A program made the position numbers and the translations under genes. From positions 62,001 through 126,000 of the forward strand of contig JAIBEX010000009.1 of the NCBI GenBank assembly GCA_019459455.1: a stretch of 64,000 nucleotides of DNA, written 5' to 3'. Below are positions 44,226 through 53,571 of this stretch, piece after piece. The number at the start of each line of letters is the position of its first letter. The first letter of the stretch is position 1. The stretch is from Weeksellaceae bacterium. GTDB taxonomy: Bacteria; Bacteroidota; Bacteroidia; Flavobacteriales; Weeksellaceae. The notes beneath the pieces are model-generated. The model saw nothing but the letters and a program-made list of their open reading frames with translations. It did not search any database and was not told the origin of the DNA.

Positions 44226-44978
44226 ATGTCTCAAATTGCCATCAGCACCTCCCAAAATGTAAACATTCAGTACAATGTGGCGAGTGTGGGCGAAAGGATT
44301 GTTGCTTTTTTAATTGATCTTGTCATAAAAGCGGCGTATGTACTGGTTTTATATTCGGTACTGAACAAGTTCTTTAACCTCGGAACTTATTTCGATTCCA
44401 TGGATCAATGGTCAATCATGGCAGTCATGATTATGATCACATTGCCGATTCATGTATACACTTTGGTGCTGGAAAGCCTTATGGAAGGACAGACTTTTGG
44501 TAAAAAGATCATGAAAATAAAGGTGGTGAAGATTGACGGGTATCAGGCGGGATTCGGCGATTACCTTATCCGGTGGATTTTCCGGCTTGTCGATGTGTTC
44601 TCGAACTCGGGAGTGGTAGGTCTTATAACGATGATTGTGAACAGGAACAACCAGCGTTTGGGCGACATCGCATCGGGAACGGCCGTCATTTCCCTTAAAA
44701 ATGCAATAGGCATCTCCCATACCATCCTCGAACATCTGCACGAGGATTATCAGGGAACCTTTCCGCAGGTGGTGGCCCTGTCCGACAATGATGTGCGGAT
44801 CATTAAAGAGAACTTCCAGAAAGCAATGAAGGTGGATGACCGACAAATCATAACCGCATTGGCGAATAAAATCAGGCAAACGCTGAAAATGGAAGCGGAA
44901 CCAAAGGGATTAACAGAGCGTCAGTTCATCAAGACCATCATCAGAGACTACAGTTACTACACCGGAACTGACCTTTAA
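44226..44978 (+). CDS. RDD family membrane protein
   Basis: 250 residues: RDD domain with two or three membrane segments, beginning VASVGERIVAFLIDLVIKAA (the Arg and Asp that name the family), then IMAVMIMITLPIHVYTLVLE and GQTFGKKIMKIKVVKIDG (about 92-109), ending with QRLGDIASGTAVI; a cytoplasmic helical tail of about 95 residues follows. I start at ATG 44226 (MSQIAISTSQNVNIQY); the ATG seven codons earlier leaves only 4 bp to the divergent SpoIIM gene. RDD proteins are implicated in ion or small-molecule transport in a few cases; role here unknown. Confidence 0.87.
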   Translation: MSQIAISTSQNVNIQYNVASVGERIVAFLIDLVIKAAYVLVLYSVLNKFFNLGTYFDSMDQWSIMAVMIMITLPIHVYTLVLESLMEGQTFGKKIMKIKVVKIDGYQAGFGDYLIRWIFRLVDVFSNSGVVGLITMIVNRNNQRLGDIASGTAVISLKNAIGISHTILEHLHEDYQGTFPQVVALSDNDVRIIKENFQKAMKVDDRQIITALANKIRQTLKMEAEPKGLTERQFIKTIIRDYSYYTGTDL

Positions 44979-45013
44979 AATTTTTTTGGTATATTTATTT
45001 CATTAAAGTTTAT

Positions 45014-45304
45014 ATGAAATACACTAACAATAAATCGGGAAACGGTGGTGTCATTATGCTGAATAATGATGAAGAAGAAATAGGAAGGGCTACCTACACT
45101 ATTTTTCCGGAAGATAAAAAACTTATCATCTCTTTCGTACTTGTACATCCCAAATTTGAAGGACGCGGAATGGGCAAGTTTCTGGTGGAGAAATCCATTG
45201 AATTTGCAAGAGAAAATAACTGGAAAGTATACCCCCACTGCTCCTATGCCCGATCTGTTATGAACCGCATGACCGGTGTAGAAGACATCCTGCTTCACCG
45301 TTAG
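45014..45304 (+). CDS. Small GNAT-type N-acetyltransferase (YjdJ-like)
   Basis: 96-residue minimal GNAT of the YjdJ/GTNAT type. Strands LNNDEEEIGRATYTIFPED and LIISFVLVHPKFEGRGMGKF (about 44-63) hold the acetyl-CoA loop RGMGKF (motif A, G/RxxGxG), followed by LVEKSIEFARENNWKVYPHC and SYARSVMNRM, the family C-terminus with its Cys. These small enzymes are thought to be protein or small-molecule acetyltransferases. 35 nt after RDD on the same strand, ending in a shared terminator. Confidence 0.85.
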   Translation: MKYTNNKSGNGGVIMLNNDEEEIGRATYTIFPEDKKLIISFVLVHPKFEGRGMGKFLVEKSIEFARENNWKVYPHCSYARSVMNRMTGVEDILLHR

Positions 45305-45312
45305 AAAAAATG

Positions 45313-45344
45313 AAAAACTCAAAGCAGAGCTTTGAGTTTTTTTT
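45313..45344. terminator. Bidirectional terminator between the small GNAT and yebC
   Basis: Perfect 13-bp stem AAAAACTCAAAGC / GCTTTGAGTTTTT with a 3-nt loop. T-tract on the plus strand and A-tract on the other let it end both converging genes. Confidence 0.9.
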
Positions 45345-45355
45345 ATGTCATCGTG

Positions 45356-46096
45356 TCAAACGTGCTCCAAAAGGTCGTCCGTGATTTCCATGTTGTGGTA
45401 GACATTCTGCACATCGTCATCCTCCTCAAAACGTTCAAGCATTTTCATATTCGTTTTAAACTGTTCTTCAGTAACAGCCTTGGTCAGGTTGGGGATTCTC
45501 TGCAACTCAGCACTTTTGGCTTCAACAGACAACTCATCAAGTTTGTGGGAAAGCAGACCAAAATCTTCAAACTTTGTGGTAATATAGACCTCATCCTCAT
45601 CCTGATCGATTTCCTCAGCACCCCCATCAATCATTTCCATTTCGAAGTCATCCCAATCCATTTTGATTCCTGAACGATCCAGTGTAAACACTCCCTGACG
45701 GTCGAACAGGAAGGTCAGTTCACCGTTTTTGCCGAGGTTACCGTCAAACTTATTGAAAATTGCCCGAACGTTAGCTACTGTTCGGGTCGTATTGTTTGTC
45801 GTACATTCAACAAAAAATGCGACACCGCCTTGGCCATAACCTTCGTAGGTCACTTCCTCATAATTTTCAGCATCTGCACCGCTGGCTTTTTTAATGGCCC
45901 GCTCCACATTGTCTTTCGGCATGTTGGCGCCCTTCGCATTCTGGATACATCTCCTCAGTGCCGGATTCGCATCCTGGTCCGGACCACCCGCTTTAACGGC
46001 CAGGGCAATATCCTTCCCTATTTTCGAGAATGTTTTGGCCATCTTATCCCAACGTGCCATTTTTGATGCTTTCCTGTATTCAAACGCGCGTCCCAT
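45356..46096 (-). CDS. yebC: YebC/PmpR family DNA-binding regulator
   Basis: 246-residue YebC/TACO1-family protein. It starts MGRAFEYRKASKMARWDKM (Bacteroidota form of the usual MAGHSKW start), followed by FSKIGKDIALAVKAGG, AKGANMPKDNVERAIKKASG (about 54-73) and YEGYGQGGVAFFVECTTNN. Members bind DNA as regulators or assist translation of proline stretches at the ribosome; which applies here cannot be told. Short acidic stretches near the C-terminus are normal. A variant -7 box lies upstream. It is monocistronic. Confidence 0.94.
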   Translation of the reverse strand: MGRAFEYRKASKMARWDKMAKTFSKIGKDIALAVKAGGPDQDANPALRRCIQNAKGANMPKDNVERAIKKASGADAENYEEVTYEGYGQGGVAFFVECTTNNTTRTVANVRAIFNKFDGNLGKNGELTFLFDRQGVFTLDRSGIKMDWDDFEMEMIDGGAEEIDQDEDEVYITTKFEDFGLLSHKLDELSVEAKSAELQRIPNLTKAVTEEQFKTNMKMLERFEEDDDVQNVYHNMEITDDLLEHV

Positions 46097-46117
46097 AATT
46101 AACTACATTTTAGAGTG

Positions 46118-46125
46118 CGAAAATA
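46118..46125 (-). promoter_or_regulatory. Variant -7 box of yebC
   Basis: TATTTTCG on the minus strand, one mismatch from TAnnTTTG, 21 nt before the ATG. Third case in the window of a TTCG ending. Confidence 0.3.
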
Positions 46126-46140
46126 ATGAAAATTGCACAT

Positions 46141-46170
46141 AAAAAAAACACCTCCGAAAATTCGGAGGTG
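46141..46170 (-). terminator. Terminator of the OmpA-family gene
   Basis: 10-bp perfect stem CACCTCCGAA / TTCGGAGGTG with a 2-nt centre, followed on the minus strand by eight T. 28 nt after the stop. Confidence 0.9.
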
Positions 46171-46197
46171 CATTTTTGATATATTACAAATTACTTA

Positions 46198-47610
46198 TTA
46201 GTAATCTCTTTTCTGCATAGCATCCCAAGTAGCTGCATCAGCTGGCTTAACGATAACTTTTCTGTCTTTTAGTCTTTCTGCATCTGAAGCAGATTCAGGA
46301 ACGGTAGCATCTTGCTCACCAACACCCATTGACTTAAGTGAACTTGGGCTAACTCCTCTGGCTTCTAATGCTTCTACAACCGCAGCCGCTCTCCTTTGAG
46401 ACAGTTTCAGGTTATAAGCTTCTGAACCTTTTTTATCAGTGTGACCGATAATTTGGAATCTACCTTGAGAATCTTTAATGATCTGTGCCGCGTTGTCAAG
46501 TTTTTCCTTAGACTCTGGTCTTAGGGTTGCCTTATTAAAGTTGAACAGAATGTTCTCTAAAGCTTTAGTAGCTTCGTCACCCCAAACTTCAATTGGCTTA
46601 GGACATCCGTTGTACTGAGCAAGACCTGGAACGGTAGGACAAGCATCATCTTTATCTAGGATACCGTCACCGTCTGTATCTGGCCAAGGACAACCTGCGT
46701 TTTCAGCTGGACCAGGAACGTTAGGACAGTTATCATCTCTGTCAATGATTCCGTCTCCATCTGTATCTGGCCAAGGACAACCGTTGTTTTCAACTGGTCC
46801 TGCAACATCTGGACATTGGTCATCTTTATCTGGAATTCCGTCACCGTCTGTATCAGGACATCCCTGGAATTCTGGTAATCCCGGAGTATCAGGACAAAGA
46901 TCATCTTTATCTAGGATTCCGTCTTTATCTCTGTCTCTTTGTCCAAATCTGAACAATAATGAAGCTGAAGCCTGCCAGAAATTAGCAACGTTAGATTTAT
47001 CATTAAAGGGGGTGGAGACATAATCTCCCTGAAGACCCAGACCGAAGTTTTTGGTAAGCCAAAAATTAGAACCAAGACCAATAGGGGCAGCAAAATGATT
47101 TGCTTTACCAGGATTGGTACCATTGACATCATAAGCAAGCATCACGTTTTCGTTTGCTGCATCGGGTCTGGGGAATGTAAGACCTGAATAATCATGTCTC
47201 AAGTAACTTGCTCCAACTCTTAAGTATGGGTCAAACCAAGAATCCTCATTCCACAGGGTGTTAGCCTTGAACTGAAGACCCAAACCTGTCATAAGCATGA
47301 ATTCCTTACCCATGTTAAATCTTGGGTTAGGAACGTTTCCTACAGAAGTCTGCCAGTCAAGTACCAATGGACCTGTTAAGTGTCTTGCTACGGTTAGTTT
47401 AGACAGTGGTGGTGTAATATGATAATCACCGATATTAAACAATCTTTCAAAGTGATTAAATTTTTCACCAATTCCGCCGTTTGCTATGGCCATGTGATTC
47501 ACTCCGTGAGCACCAACTCCGATTAACCACGGATTGTTGCTTGTTTGAGCGAAAACAGTAGAGGCAACCGTAAGTGCCAATGCTGAAATTCCTAATTTTA
47601 GATTTTTCAT
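46198..47610 (-). CDS. OmpA family outer-membrane protein with TSP3 repeats
   Basis: 470 residues, probably a major outer-membrane protein. Signal peptide (to about VFAQ, residue 22); an N-terminal beta-barrel (about 23-225); four to five thrombospondin type-3 calcium-binding repeats (about 228-340) of the form DTDGDGIxDKDDxCP; and a C-terminal OmpA peptidoglycan-binding domain (about 345-455) with FNFNKATLRPES, IIGHTDKKGS and YNLKLSQRRAAAVVEAL. It should tie the outer membrane to the cell wall. Codon use is highly biased (strong expression expected). A promoter with -33 and -7-like boxes and a strong terminator frame it. Confidence 0.95.
   Translation of the reverse strand: MKNLKLGISALALTVASTVFAQTSNNPWLIGVGAHGVNHMAIANGGIGEKFNHFERLFNIGDYHITPPLSKLTVARHLTGPLVLDWQTSVGNVPNPRFNMGKEFMLMTGLGLQFKANTLWNEDSWFDPYLRVGASYLRHDYSGLTFPRPDAANENVMLAYDVNGTNPGKANHFAAPIGLGSNFWLTKNFGLGLQGDYVSTPFNDKSNVANFWQASASLLFRFGQRDRDKDGILDKDDLCPDTPGLPEFQGCPDTDGDGIPDKDDQCPDVAGPVENNGCPWPDTDGDGIIDRDDNCPNVPGPAENAGCPWPDTDGDGILDKDDACPTVPGLAQYNGCPKPIEVWGDEATKALENILFNFNKATLRPESKEKLDNAAQIIKDSQGRFQIIGHTDKKGSEAYNLKLSQRRAAAVVEALEARGVSPSSLKSMGVGEQDATVPESASDAERLKDRKVIVKPADAATWDAMQKRDY
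46620..46930 (-). repeat. Tandem DNA repeats encoding TSP3 units
   Basis: Imperfect direct repeats of about 80-90 bp, best in two neighbouring copies that share a run reading CCGTC-CTGTATCTGGCCAAGGACAACC. They encode the Asp-rich calcium-binding repeats of the OmpA protein and could expand or contract by slippage. Confidence 0.7.
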
Positions 47611-47639
47611 AGAATTAAATGATTAAATAATTGATAATG

Positions 47640-47671
47640 CAAAATAAATATAATTTTTCCTTATAAACAAA
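47640..47671 (-). promoter_or_regulatory. Promoter of the OmpA-family gene
   Basis: On the minus strand TTTG (47668-47671), 20 nt, then TTATTTTG (47640-47647), one mismatch from TAnnTTTG. It lies 29 nt before the ATG; spacing suits a strong Bacteroidota promoter. Confidence 0.5.
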
Positions 47672-47687
47672 GTTTTTCCGAGTTATT

Positions 47688-48146
47688 TTAACTTTTCTTA
47701 AGAATTCGGTCCAAGGTCCTTTTATTTTCCCGGTCTTTTATGGATTCCCTTTTATCAAAGAGTTTTTTGCCTCTTGCAAGGGCAATCAGGATCTTAGCCT
47801 TCCCCTTATCGTTTATGTATAATTTTAACGGAATTATCGTATTGCCTGCGTCCTTTAATTTTTTGTCCAGTTTCTGTAATTCCCGTGTGTGCAGCAGCAG
47901 CTTACGTTCCCTCTTTGTCTTGTGATTATAAAATGTCCCGAGCTTATACTCGTCTATCATCATGTTTATCACATACAGTTCTCCATCTATAAATTGGCAG
48001 AAAGCTTCGGTAATACTGGCTTTCGAGGATCGCAACGACTTTATCTCTGTCCCGCTCAGCACCATACCTGCCTCCAGTTCCTCCAAGATCTCGTATTCAA
48101 ACCGGGCTCTCTTATTTAAAATGGTTACAGACTTCTCGATCTTCAT
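47688..48146 (-). CDS. smpB: SsrA (tmRNA)-binding protein
   Basis: 152-residue trans-translation factor that delivers tmRNA to stalled ribosomes. Family motifs: NKRARFEYEILEELEAGMVL, GTEIKSLRSSKASITEAFCQ, EYKLGTFYNHKTKRERKLLL and the basic C-terminal tail GKKLFDKRESIKDRENKRTL. I start at ATG 48146; the frame extends 4 codons to a TTG. The tmRNA gene itself is not in this window. It is divergent from the ABC-F gene. Confidence 0.95.
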   Translation of the reverse strand: MKIEKSVTILNKRARFEYEILEELEAGMVLSGTEIKSLRSSKASITEAFCQFIDGELYVINMMIDEYKLGTFYNHKTKRERKLLLHTRELQKLDKKLKDAGNTIIPLKLYINDKGKAKILIALARGKKLFDKRESIKDRENKRTLDRILKKS

Positions 48147-48282
48147 TGTATACTGCAAATTTCATCAAATGAGTTCATTACTGCTTTATATAATTTTTAC
48201 AAAAGCTTTTAAAATTTGGGTTTTTTTTAACATATTACTTAACATATTCAAAACGTAGCGCCTTGTTGTTCTGCCGTTTTAG

Positions 48283-49959
<1,677 letters not shown>

Positions 49960-50003
49960 AAATGCAAAAACTACAGCACCATTGCTGCCAGATCAATAAA
50001 TGA

Positions 50004-50029
50004 CCGTTCAAGAAATTGAACGGTTTTTT
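50004..50029 (+). terminator. Terminator of the ABC-F gene
   Basis: 8-bp stem CCGTTCAA / TTGAACGG with a 4-nt loop and six T, 44 nt after the stop. Confidence 0.9.
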
Positions 50030-50075
50030 AGTGTCATGTGCTGCGGCGTCCACCCCTCTTCCAACTTTTTTTTTG

Positions 50076-50083
50076 TATTTTTG
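50076..50083 (+). promoter_or_regulatory. -7 promoter box of recJ
   Basis: TATTTTTG, exact TAnnTTTG, 7 nt before the recJ ATG. Transcription should start at about the A of the ATG, i.e. a leaderless mRNA. It also rules out the upstream in-frame ATG at 50016. Confidence 0.6.
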
Positions 50084-50090
50084 TGAGATT

Positions 50091-51803
50091 ATGAGTCAGA
50101 AATGGATTTACAAACCCGAACCGGATGAAGACATCGTGGACGGCATCAGTTCGTCACTGGGTTTTGGAACATTTGAATCCAAAATCCTGGTTCTCAGAGG
50201 GATTGACAATTATCAGAAGGCAAGGGAGTTTTTCAAACCCAACCTCAACGATATTCACAATCCTTTCCTGATGAAAGACATGCAGTTGGCTGTAGACCGT
50301 ATTGCAACTGCCATTGAAAACGGCGAAAAAATAATGGTGTACGGTGATTATGATGTGGACGGAACAACCGCTGTGGCACTCATGTACCTCTATTTAAGCA
50401 AGATTGTCGATAAAAAATACCTGGACTTCTACATCCCGGACCGGAATTCGGAAGGCTATGGCATTTCTACGGAGGGTATTGATTTTGCGAAGGAGAACGG
50501 ATTCTCCGTCATCATTGCACTGGACTGCGGAATTAAGGCCATTGACAAGGTGGAATATGCAAAAAATCTGAGCGTGGATTTCATCATCTGCGACCACCAC
50601 TTACCTGGGGAACAGATTCCTGCCGCAGTAGCGGTACTGGACCCGAAAAGGTCAGACTGCCGCTATCCCTTCAAGGAACTATCCGGCTGCGGCGTAGGCT
50701 TCAAACTGTGCCAGGGACTCAACACCATCTACAAAATACCTGAAGCCGAACTTTTTGAGCTTACGGACCTACTGGCAATATCAATTGCCGCCGATATCGT
50801 TTCCATGACCGGTGAAAACCGCGTTTTGGCGAAACAGGGTCTTAAGATCCTGAGAAAATCCAGAAACCTTGGTTTACGGATGCTTATTCCGGAAGACAAA
50901 CTGGCCACTTTTGAAATCTCCAATATTGTTTTTGAAATTGCTCCCAAAATCAATGCGGCCGGAAGGATTTCACACGGCAAAGCCGCAGTGGAACTTATGG
51001 TCTCGGACAACCTGAAGCAGGCACATCAGATCGTGAACGATATCGTAACACTGAACGATTCCCGACGTGAACTGGACATGAGCAGTACTACCGAAGCAAT
51101 TTTGCAGGTCGAAGAAACCGGTCAGCTTCAAAACTACAGCACCATCGTTTATGGTGCCGGCTGGAACAAGGGCGTCATTGGAATTGTAGCCTCCCGGCTT
51201 ACCGAAACTTATTATAAGCCCACACTCGTTTTTACGGACGGTAACAATGGTGAAATGGTGGCTTCGGCACGCTCCGTTGCAGATTTTGATGTGCATGATG
51301 CGCTGGAAAACTGCTCCGACCTCTTCCTGAAGTTTGGCGGACATCCAGCAGCGGCAGGTCTTTCCATGGAGAAAGATAAGTTTGAACTCTTCCGCGAAAA
51401 GTTTGAAAAAGTAGTTTCAGAAAAGATCCTGGAACATCAGAAAGAACCAAGCATTAAAATTGATTCCGATGTTGAAATTGATGACCTGAACAAGGATTTC
51501 TTTAATTTCCACAGAAAACTGGCCCCCTTTGGTCCGAATAATATGAAGCCCATTTTGGTTCTTAAAAACCTGAAAGTGGCCGGTTATGTAAAGACGATGG
51601 GCAAAGACGAAGGTCACCTTAAATTCTACATCAAACAGGAATCTACCGGAAGAAATATAGAATGCGTGGGTTTCAAACTCGGAAAACATGCCGATGATTT
51701 CCGTGAGAAACGCTTTGATATTGCTTTTACTGCAGAAGAAAACCACTGGAAAGGCAATGTTACTTATTTTCTCAACATCCGGGATGTTAAGTTCAGGGAA
51801 TAA
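50091..51803 (+). CDS. recJ: Single-strand DNA exonuclease RecJ
   Basis: 570-residue 5'-3' single-strand exonuclease of recombination and mismatch repair. DHH-family motifs: MVYGDYDVDGTTAVALMY (about 83-100; catalytic Asp residues), IIALDCGIKA, FIICDHHLPG (the DHH) and DHHA1-type AARISHGKA-like segment (here NAAGRISHGKAAVELM), with FGGHPAAAGLSM near the C-terminal OB domain. I start at MSQKWIYKPEPDED because a perfect promoter box ends 7 nt before it. First gene of a run with nadD, a TonB-C-like protein and DUF3817. Confidence 0.95.
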   Translation: MSQKWIYKPEPDEDIVDGISSSLGFGTFESKILVLRGIDNYQKAREFFKPNLNDIHNPFLMKDMQLAVDRIATAIENGEKIMVYGDYDVDGTTAVALMYLYLSKIVDKKYLDFYIPDRNSEGYGISTEGIDFAKENGFSVIIALDCGIKAIDKVEYAKNLSVDFIICDHHLPGEQIPAAVAVLDPKRSDCRYPFKELSGCGVGFKLCQGLNTIYKIPEAELFELTDLLAISIAADIVSMTGENRVLAKQGLKILRKSRNLGLRMLIPEDKLATFEISNIVFEIAPKINAAGRISHGKAAVELMVSDNLKQAHQIVNDIVTLNDSRRELDMSSTTEAILQVEETGQLQNYSTIVYGAGWNKGVIGIVASRLTETYYKPTLVFTDGNNGEMVASARSVADFDVHDALENCSDLFLKFGGHPAAAGLSMEKDKFELFREKFEKVVSEKILEHQKEPSIKIDSDVEIDDLNKDFFNFHRKLAPFGPNNMKPILVLKNLKVAGYVKTMGKDEGHLKFYIKQESTGRNIECVGFKLGKHADDFREKRFDIAFTAEENHWKGNVTYFLNIRDVKFRE

Positions 51804-51835
51804 ATCCCGCTAAGTCCTTATGACTGCTTTAAAAT

Positions 51836-52420
51836 ATGAAGAAAATAGGTTTGTTTTTCGGGAGTTTCAATCCCATGCACATAGGCCATTTGATCCTGGC
51901 AAACTACATACTCGAAAATTCGGATATGGAGGAACTCTGGTTTGTGGTGAGTCCCCAAAATCCCTTCAAAGAGAAAAAGTCCCTGCTTAAGGACCACAAC
52001 CGGCTGGACATGGTACAGCTTGCCATTAAAAACTACCCAAAGATGCGGGCTTCCAATGTGGAATTTTCCCTGCCTCAACCGAGTTATACAATTGACACCC
52101 TGACCTATCTGCATGAGAAATATCCGGATTATGCCTTCGCCCTCATTATGGGCGAAGACAATCTGGATGGTCTTTCCAAATGGAAAAATGCGGAAACCTT
52201 AATCAAGAACCATCAGATCATCGTTTATCCACGAACTTTTGATGGCGAAAAGAAAGACCACGAATACCTTCAGCACGATAACATCTCGCTGGTCCATGCG
52301 CCGGTCATAGAACTGTCGGCCACTGAAATCCGGCAGATGATCAAAGCCGGAAAAAATGTTCGCCCCATGCTGTCTCCTGAAGTTTTTGAATACCTGGACG
52401 GTAGCGCTTTTTACAAATAA
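51836..52420 (+). CDS. nadD: Nicotinate-nucleotide adenylyltransferase
   Basis: 194-residue enzyme joining NaMN and ATP to deamido-NAD in NAD synthesis. Nucleotidyltransferase motif GSFNPMHIGHLILAN (about 9-23, GxFxPxHxGH), PQNPFKEKK, ALIMGEDNLDGLSKW (about 101-115) and the ATP-site motif ELSATEIRQMIKAGK (about 160-174, the (S/T)xxxIR pattern) are all there. Length is normal. 32 nt after recJ and 11 nt before the next gene. Confidence 0.95.
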   Translation: MKKIGLFFGSFNPMHIGHLILANYILENSDMEELWFVVSPQNPFKEKKSLLKDHNRLDMVQLAIKNYPKMRASNVEFSLPQPSYTIDTLTYLHEKYPDYAFALIMGEDNLDGLSKWKNAETLIKNHQIIVYPRTFDGEKKDHEYLQHDNISLVHAPVIELSATEIRQMIKAGKNVRPMLSPEVFEYLDGSAFYK

Positions 52421-52431
52421 CAGTTATATAG

Positions 52432-53199
52432 ATGAAAGGCTTCTATGTTTTACTCATTATGTGTTTCTTTCAAAATATTTTTTTTGCCCAAAAAGATTCT
52501 TTAAGAGACAACAATCTGGAAATTTATAGAAATACTAATGACGAAAGGTGTAAGGCTGATATTTTGAAAGCTAGACAAGATGCGAAAAATGCGAATATCT
52601 ATTTTTTAGTTTTACCGGCTCCCCAATTAGAAGAATTTCTTCCTGAGAATGAGCTGAAAAATTTGTTGGCAGCAAATGATATTAAATGGGGCGGTTTCCA
52701 ATTCGGAAGTGACATTTCGGCGTATTATCCTAAAGATTGCTACGCTTCAGAGCACAATAAATTGACCGAAGAAAAATTCGGCGAAAAAAAACTTGAAAAT
52801 TTAGTCGCTAAATCGTATGAGTTATTCGCGAAGAATAATTTTAGGAGGGTTTTTGAAATGTCCGAAGTTGATGCGAAGCCTAAGACAAATATTGAGAACG
52901 AAAAAAATATAGAAAACCTATTTTGGGCAAACCTGGAAGAACCCACAGGATATACAACCAGGAAGCCACCAGAGCATCTTTCGTATGTTGAAGTTGTTTT
53001 TCTAATTGATCAGCGGGGAAAAGTGACGGATTTGAAGATAAACAGTAAATTCCAGAACCCGAAAAATAAAAAGTATACAAAGTTCTTTCAAAAAAAATTA
53101 AAGAAATTAGTAAATGGCACCCGTTGGGAACCAAACAGATATAAAGGTTTTGCTGTTAAAAGCAGAGCGAATTTCCGCATCAATTTAATCTTACTATGA
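52432..53199 (+). CDS. Secreted protein with TonB C-terminal-like domain
   Basis: 255 residues: signal peptide (to about NIFFAQ, residue 18), a middle region of unknown fold (DAKNANIYFLVLPAPQLEEF, GGFQFGSDISAYYPKDCY) and a C-terminal domain (about 180-255) that matches the TonB C-terminal pattern: YVEVVFLIDQRGKVTDLKI (VxFxID--GKVxDxKV), then LVNGTRWEPNRYKGFAVKSR (WxP--xxGxAV). There is no N-terminal membrane anchor or Pro-rich spacer, so it is not a standard energy transducer. The DNA is distinctly more AT-rich than recJ and nadD. It overlaps the DUF3817 gene by ATGA. Confidence 0.65.
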   Translation: MKGFYVLLIMCFFQNIFFAQKDSLRDNNLEIYRNTNDERCKADILKARQDAKNANIYFLVLPAPQLEEFLPENELKNLLAANDIKWGGFQFGSDISAYYPKDCYASEHNKLTEEKFGEKKLENLVAKSYELFAKNNFRRVFEMSEVDAKPKTNIENEKNIENLFWANLEEPTGYTTRKPPEHLSYVEVVFLIDQRGKVTDLKINSKFQNPKNKKYTKFFQKKLKKLVNGTRWEPNRYKGFAVKSRANFRINLILL

Positions 53200-53534
53200 A
53201 CTTCATCGAAAATTTATTTGCAAAATATTCCGAGGAAAAAATCCATACGTGGTTCAAACAGATCTGTATGGCTGAAGCCCTCTCCTGGTTGTTCCTTTTC
53301 AGTGCTATGATCTGGATCCGGTATGACCGGGAAGGCCTGCTCCCCACCATTTACATCATTATTATCGGGAATATTCACGGTCTGTTTTTCACCCTTTACC
53401 TTTTGCTTTTGGTCCCGGCACGGAGGATCTTTAAATGGGATGACGAGGATACCGTTTTTGCACTTCTTTCTGCATTTTTCCCCTTCGCAACGATTTGGGT
53501 AGACAAAAAACTGGCGCGGTTCGACCGGGAATAA
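53196..53534 (+). CDS. DUF3817 family membrane protein
   Basis: 112 residues with three membrane segments: ALSWLFLFSAMIWIRY (about 28-43), TIYIIIIGNIHGLFFTLYLLLLV (in two pieces, about 51-73) and VFALLSAFFPFATIWV (about 88-103). Gly-His in the second segment (GNIHGLFF) is typical of DUF3817. Function unknown. The start overlaps the upstream stop by 4 nt. It closes the recJ-nadD run and is followed by a hairpin. Confidence 0.82.
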   Translation: MNFIENLFAKYSEEKIHTWFKQICMAEALSWLFLFSAMIWIRYDREGLLPTIYIIIIGNIHGLFFTLYLLLLVPARRIFKWDDEDTVFALLSAFFPFATIWVDKKLARFDRE

Positions 53535-53558
53535 AAAAGGAGCTAAATGCTCCCTTTT
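53533..53558. terminator. Terminator between DUF3817 and the large lipoprotein gene
   Basis: Stem GGAGC / GCTCC with a TAAAT loop, extended by A-tract and T-tract (one bulged C). It can act in both directions for the converging genes. Confidence 0.7.
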
Positions 53559-53571
53559 ACATGTAGAATTG

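Noticed and set aside
46620-46930. Regular repeats that might suggest a CRISPR array
   Set aside because: They are coding, in frame, about 80-90 bp long and encode Asp-rich TSP3 units; no spacers and no cas genes.
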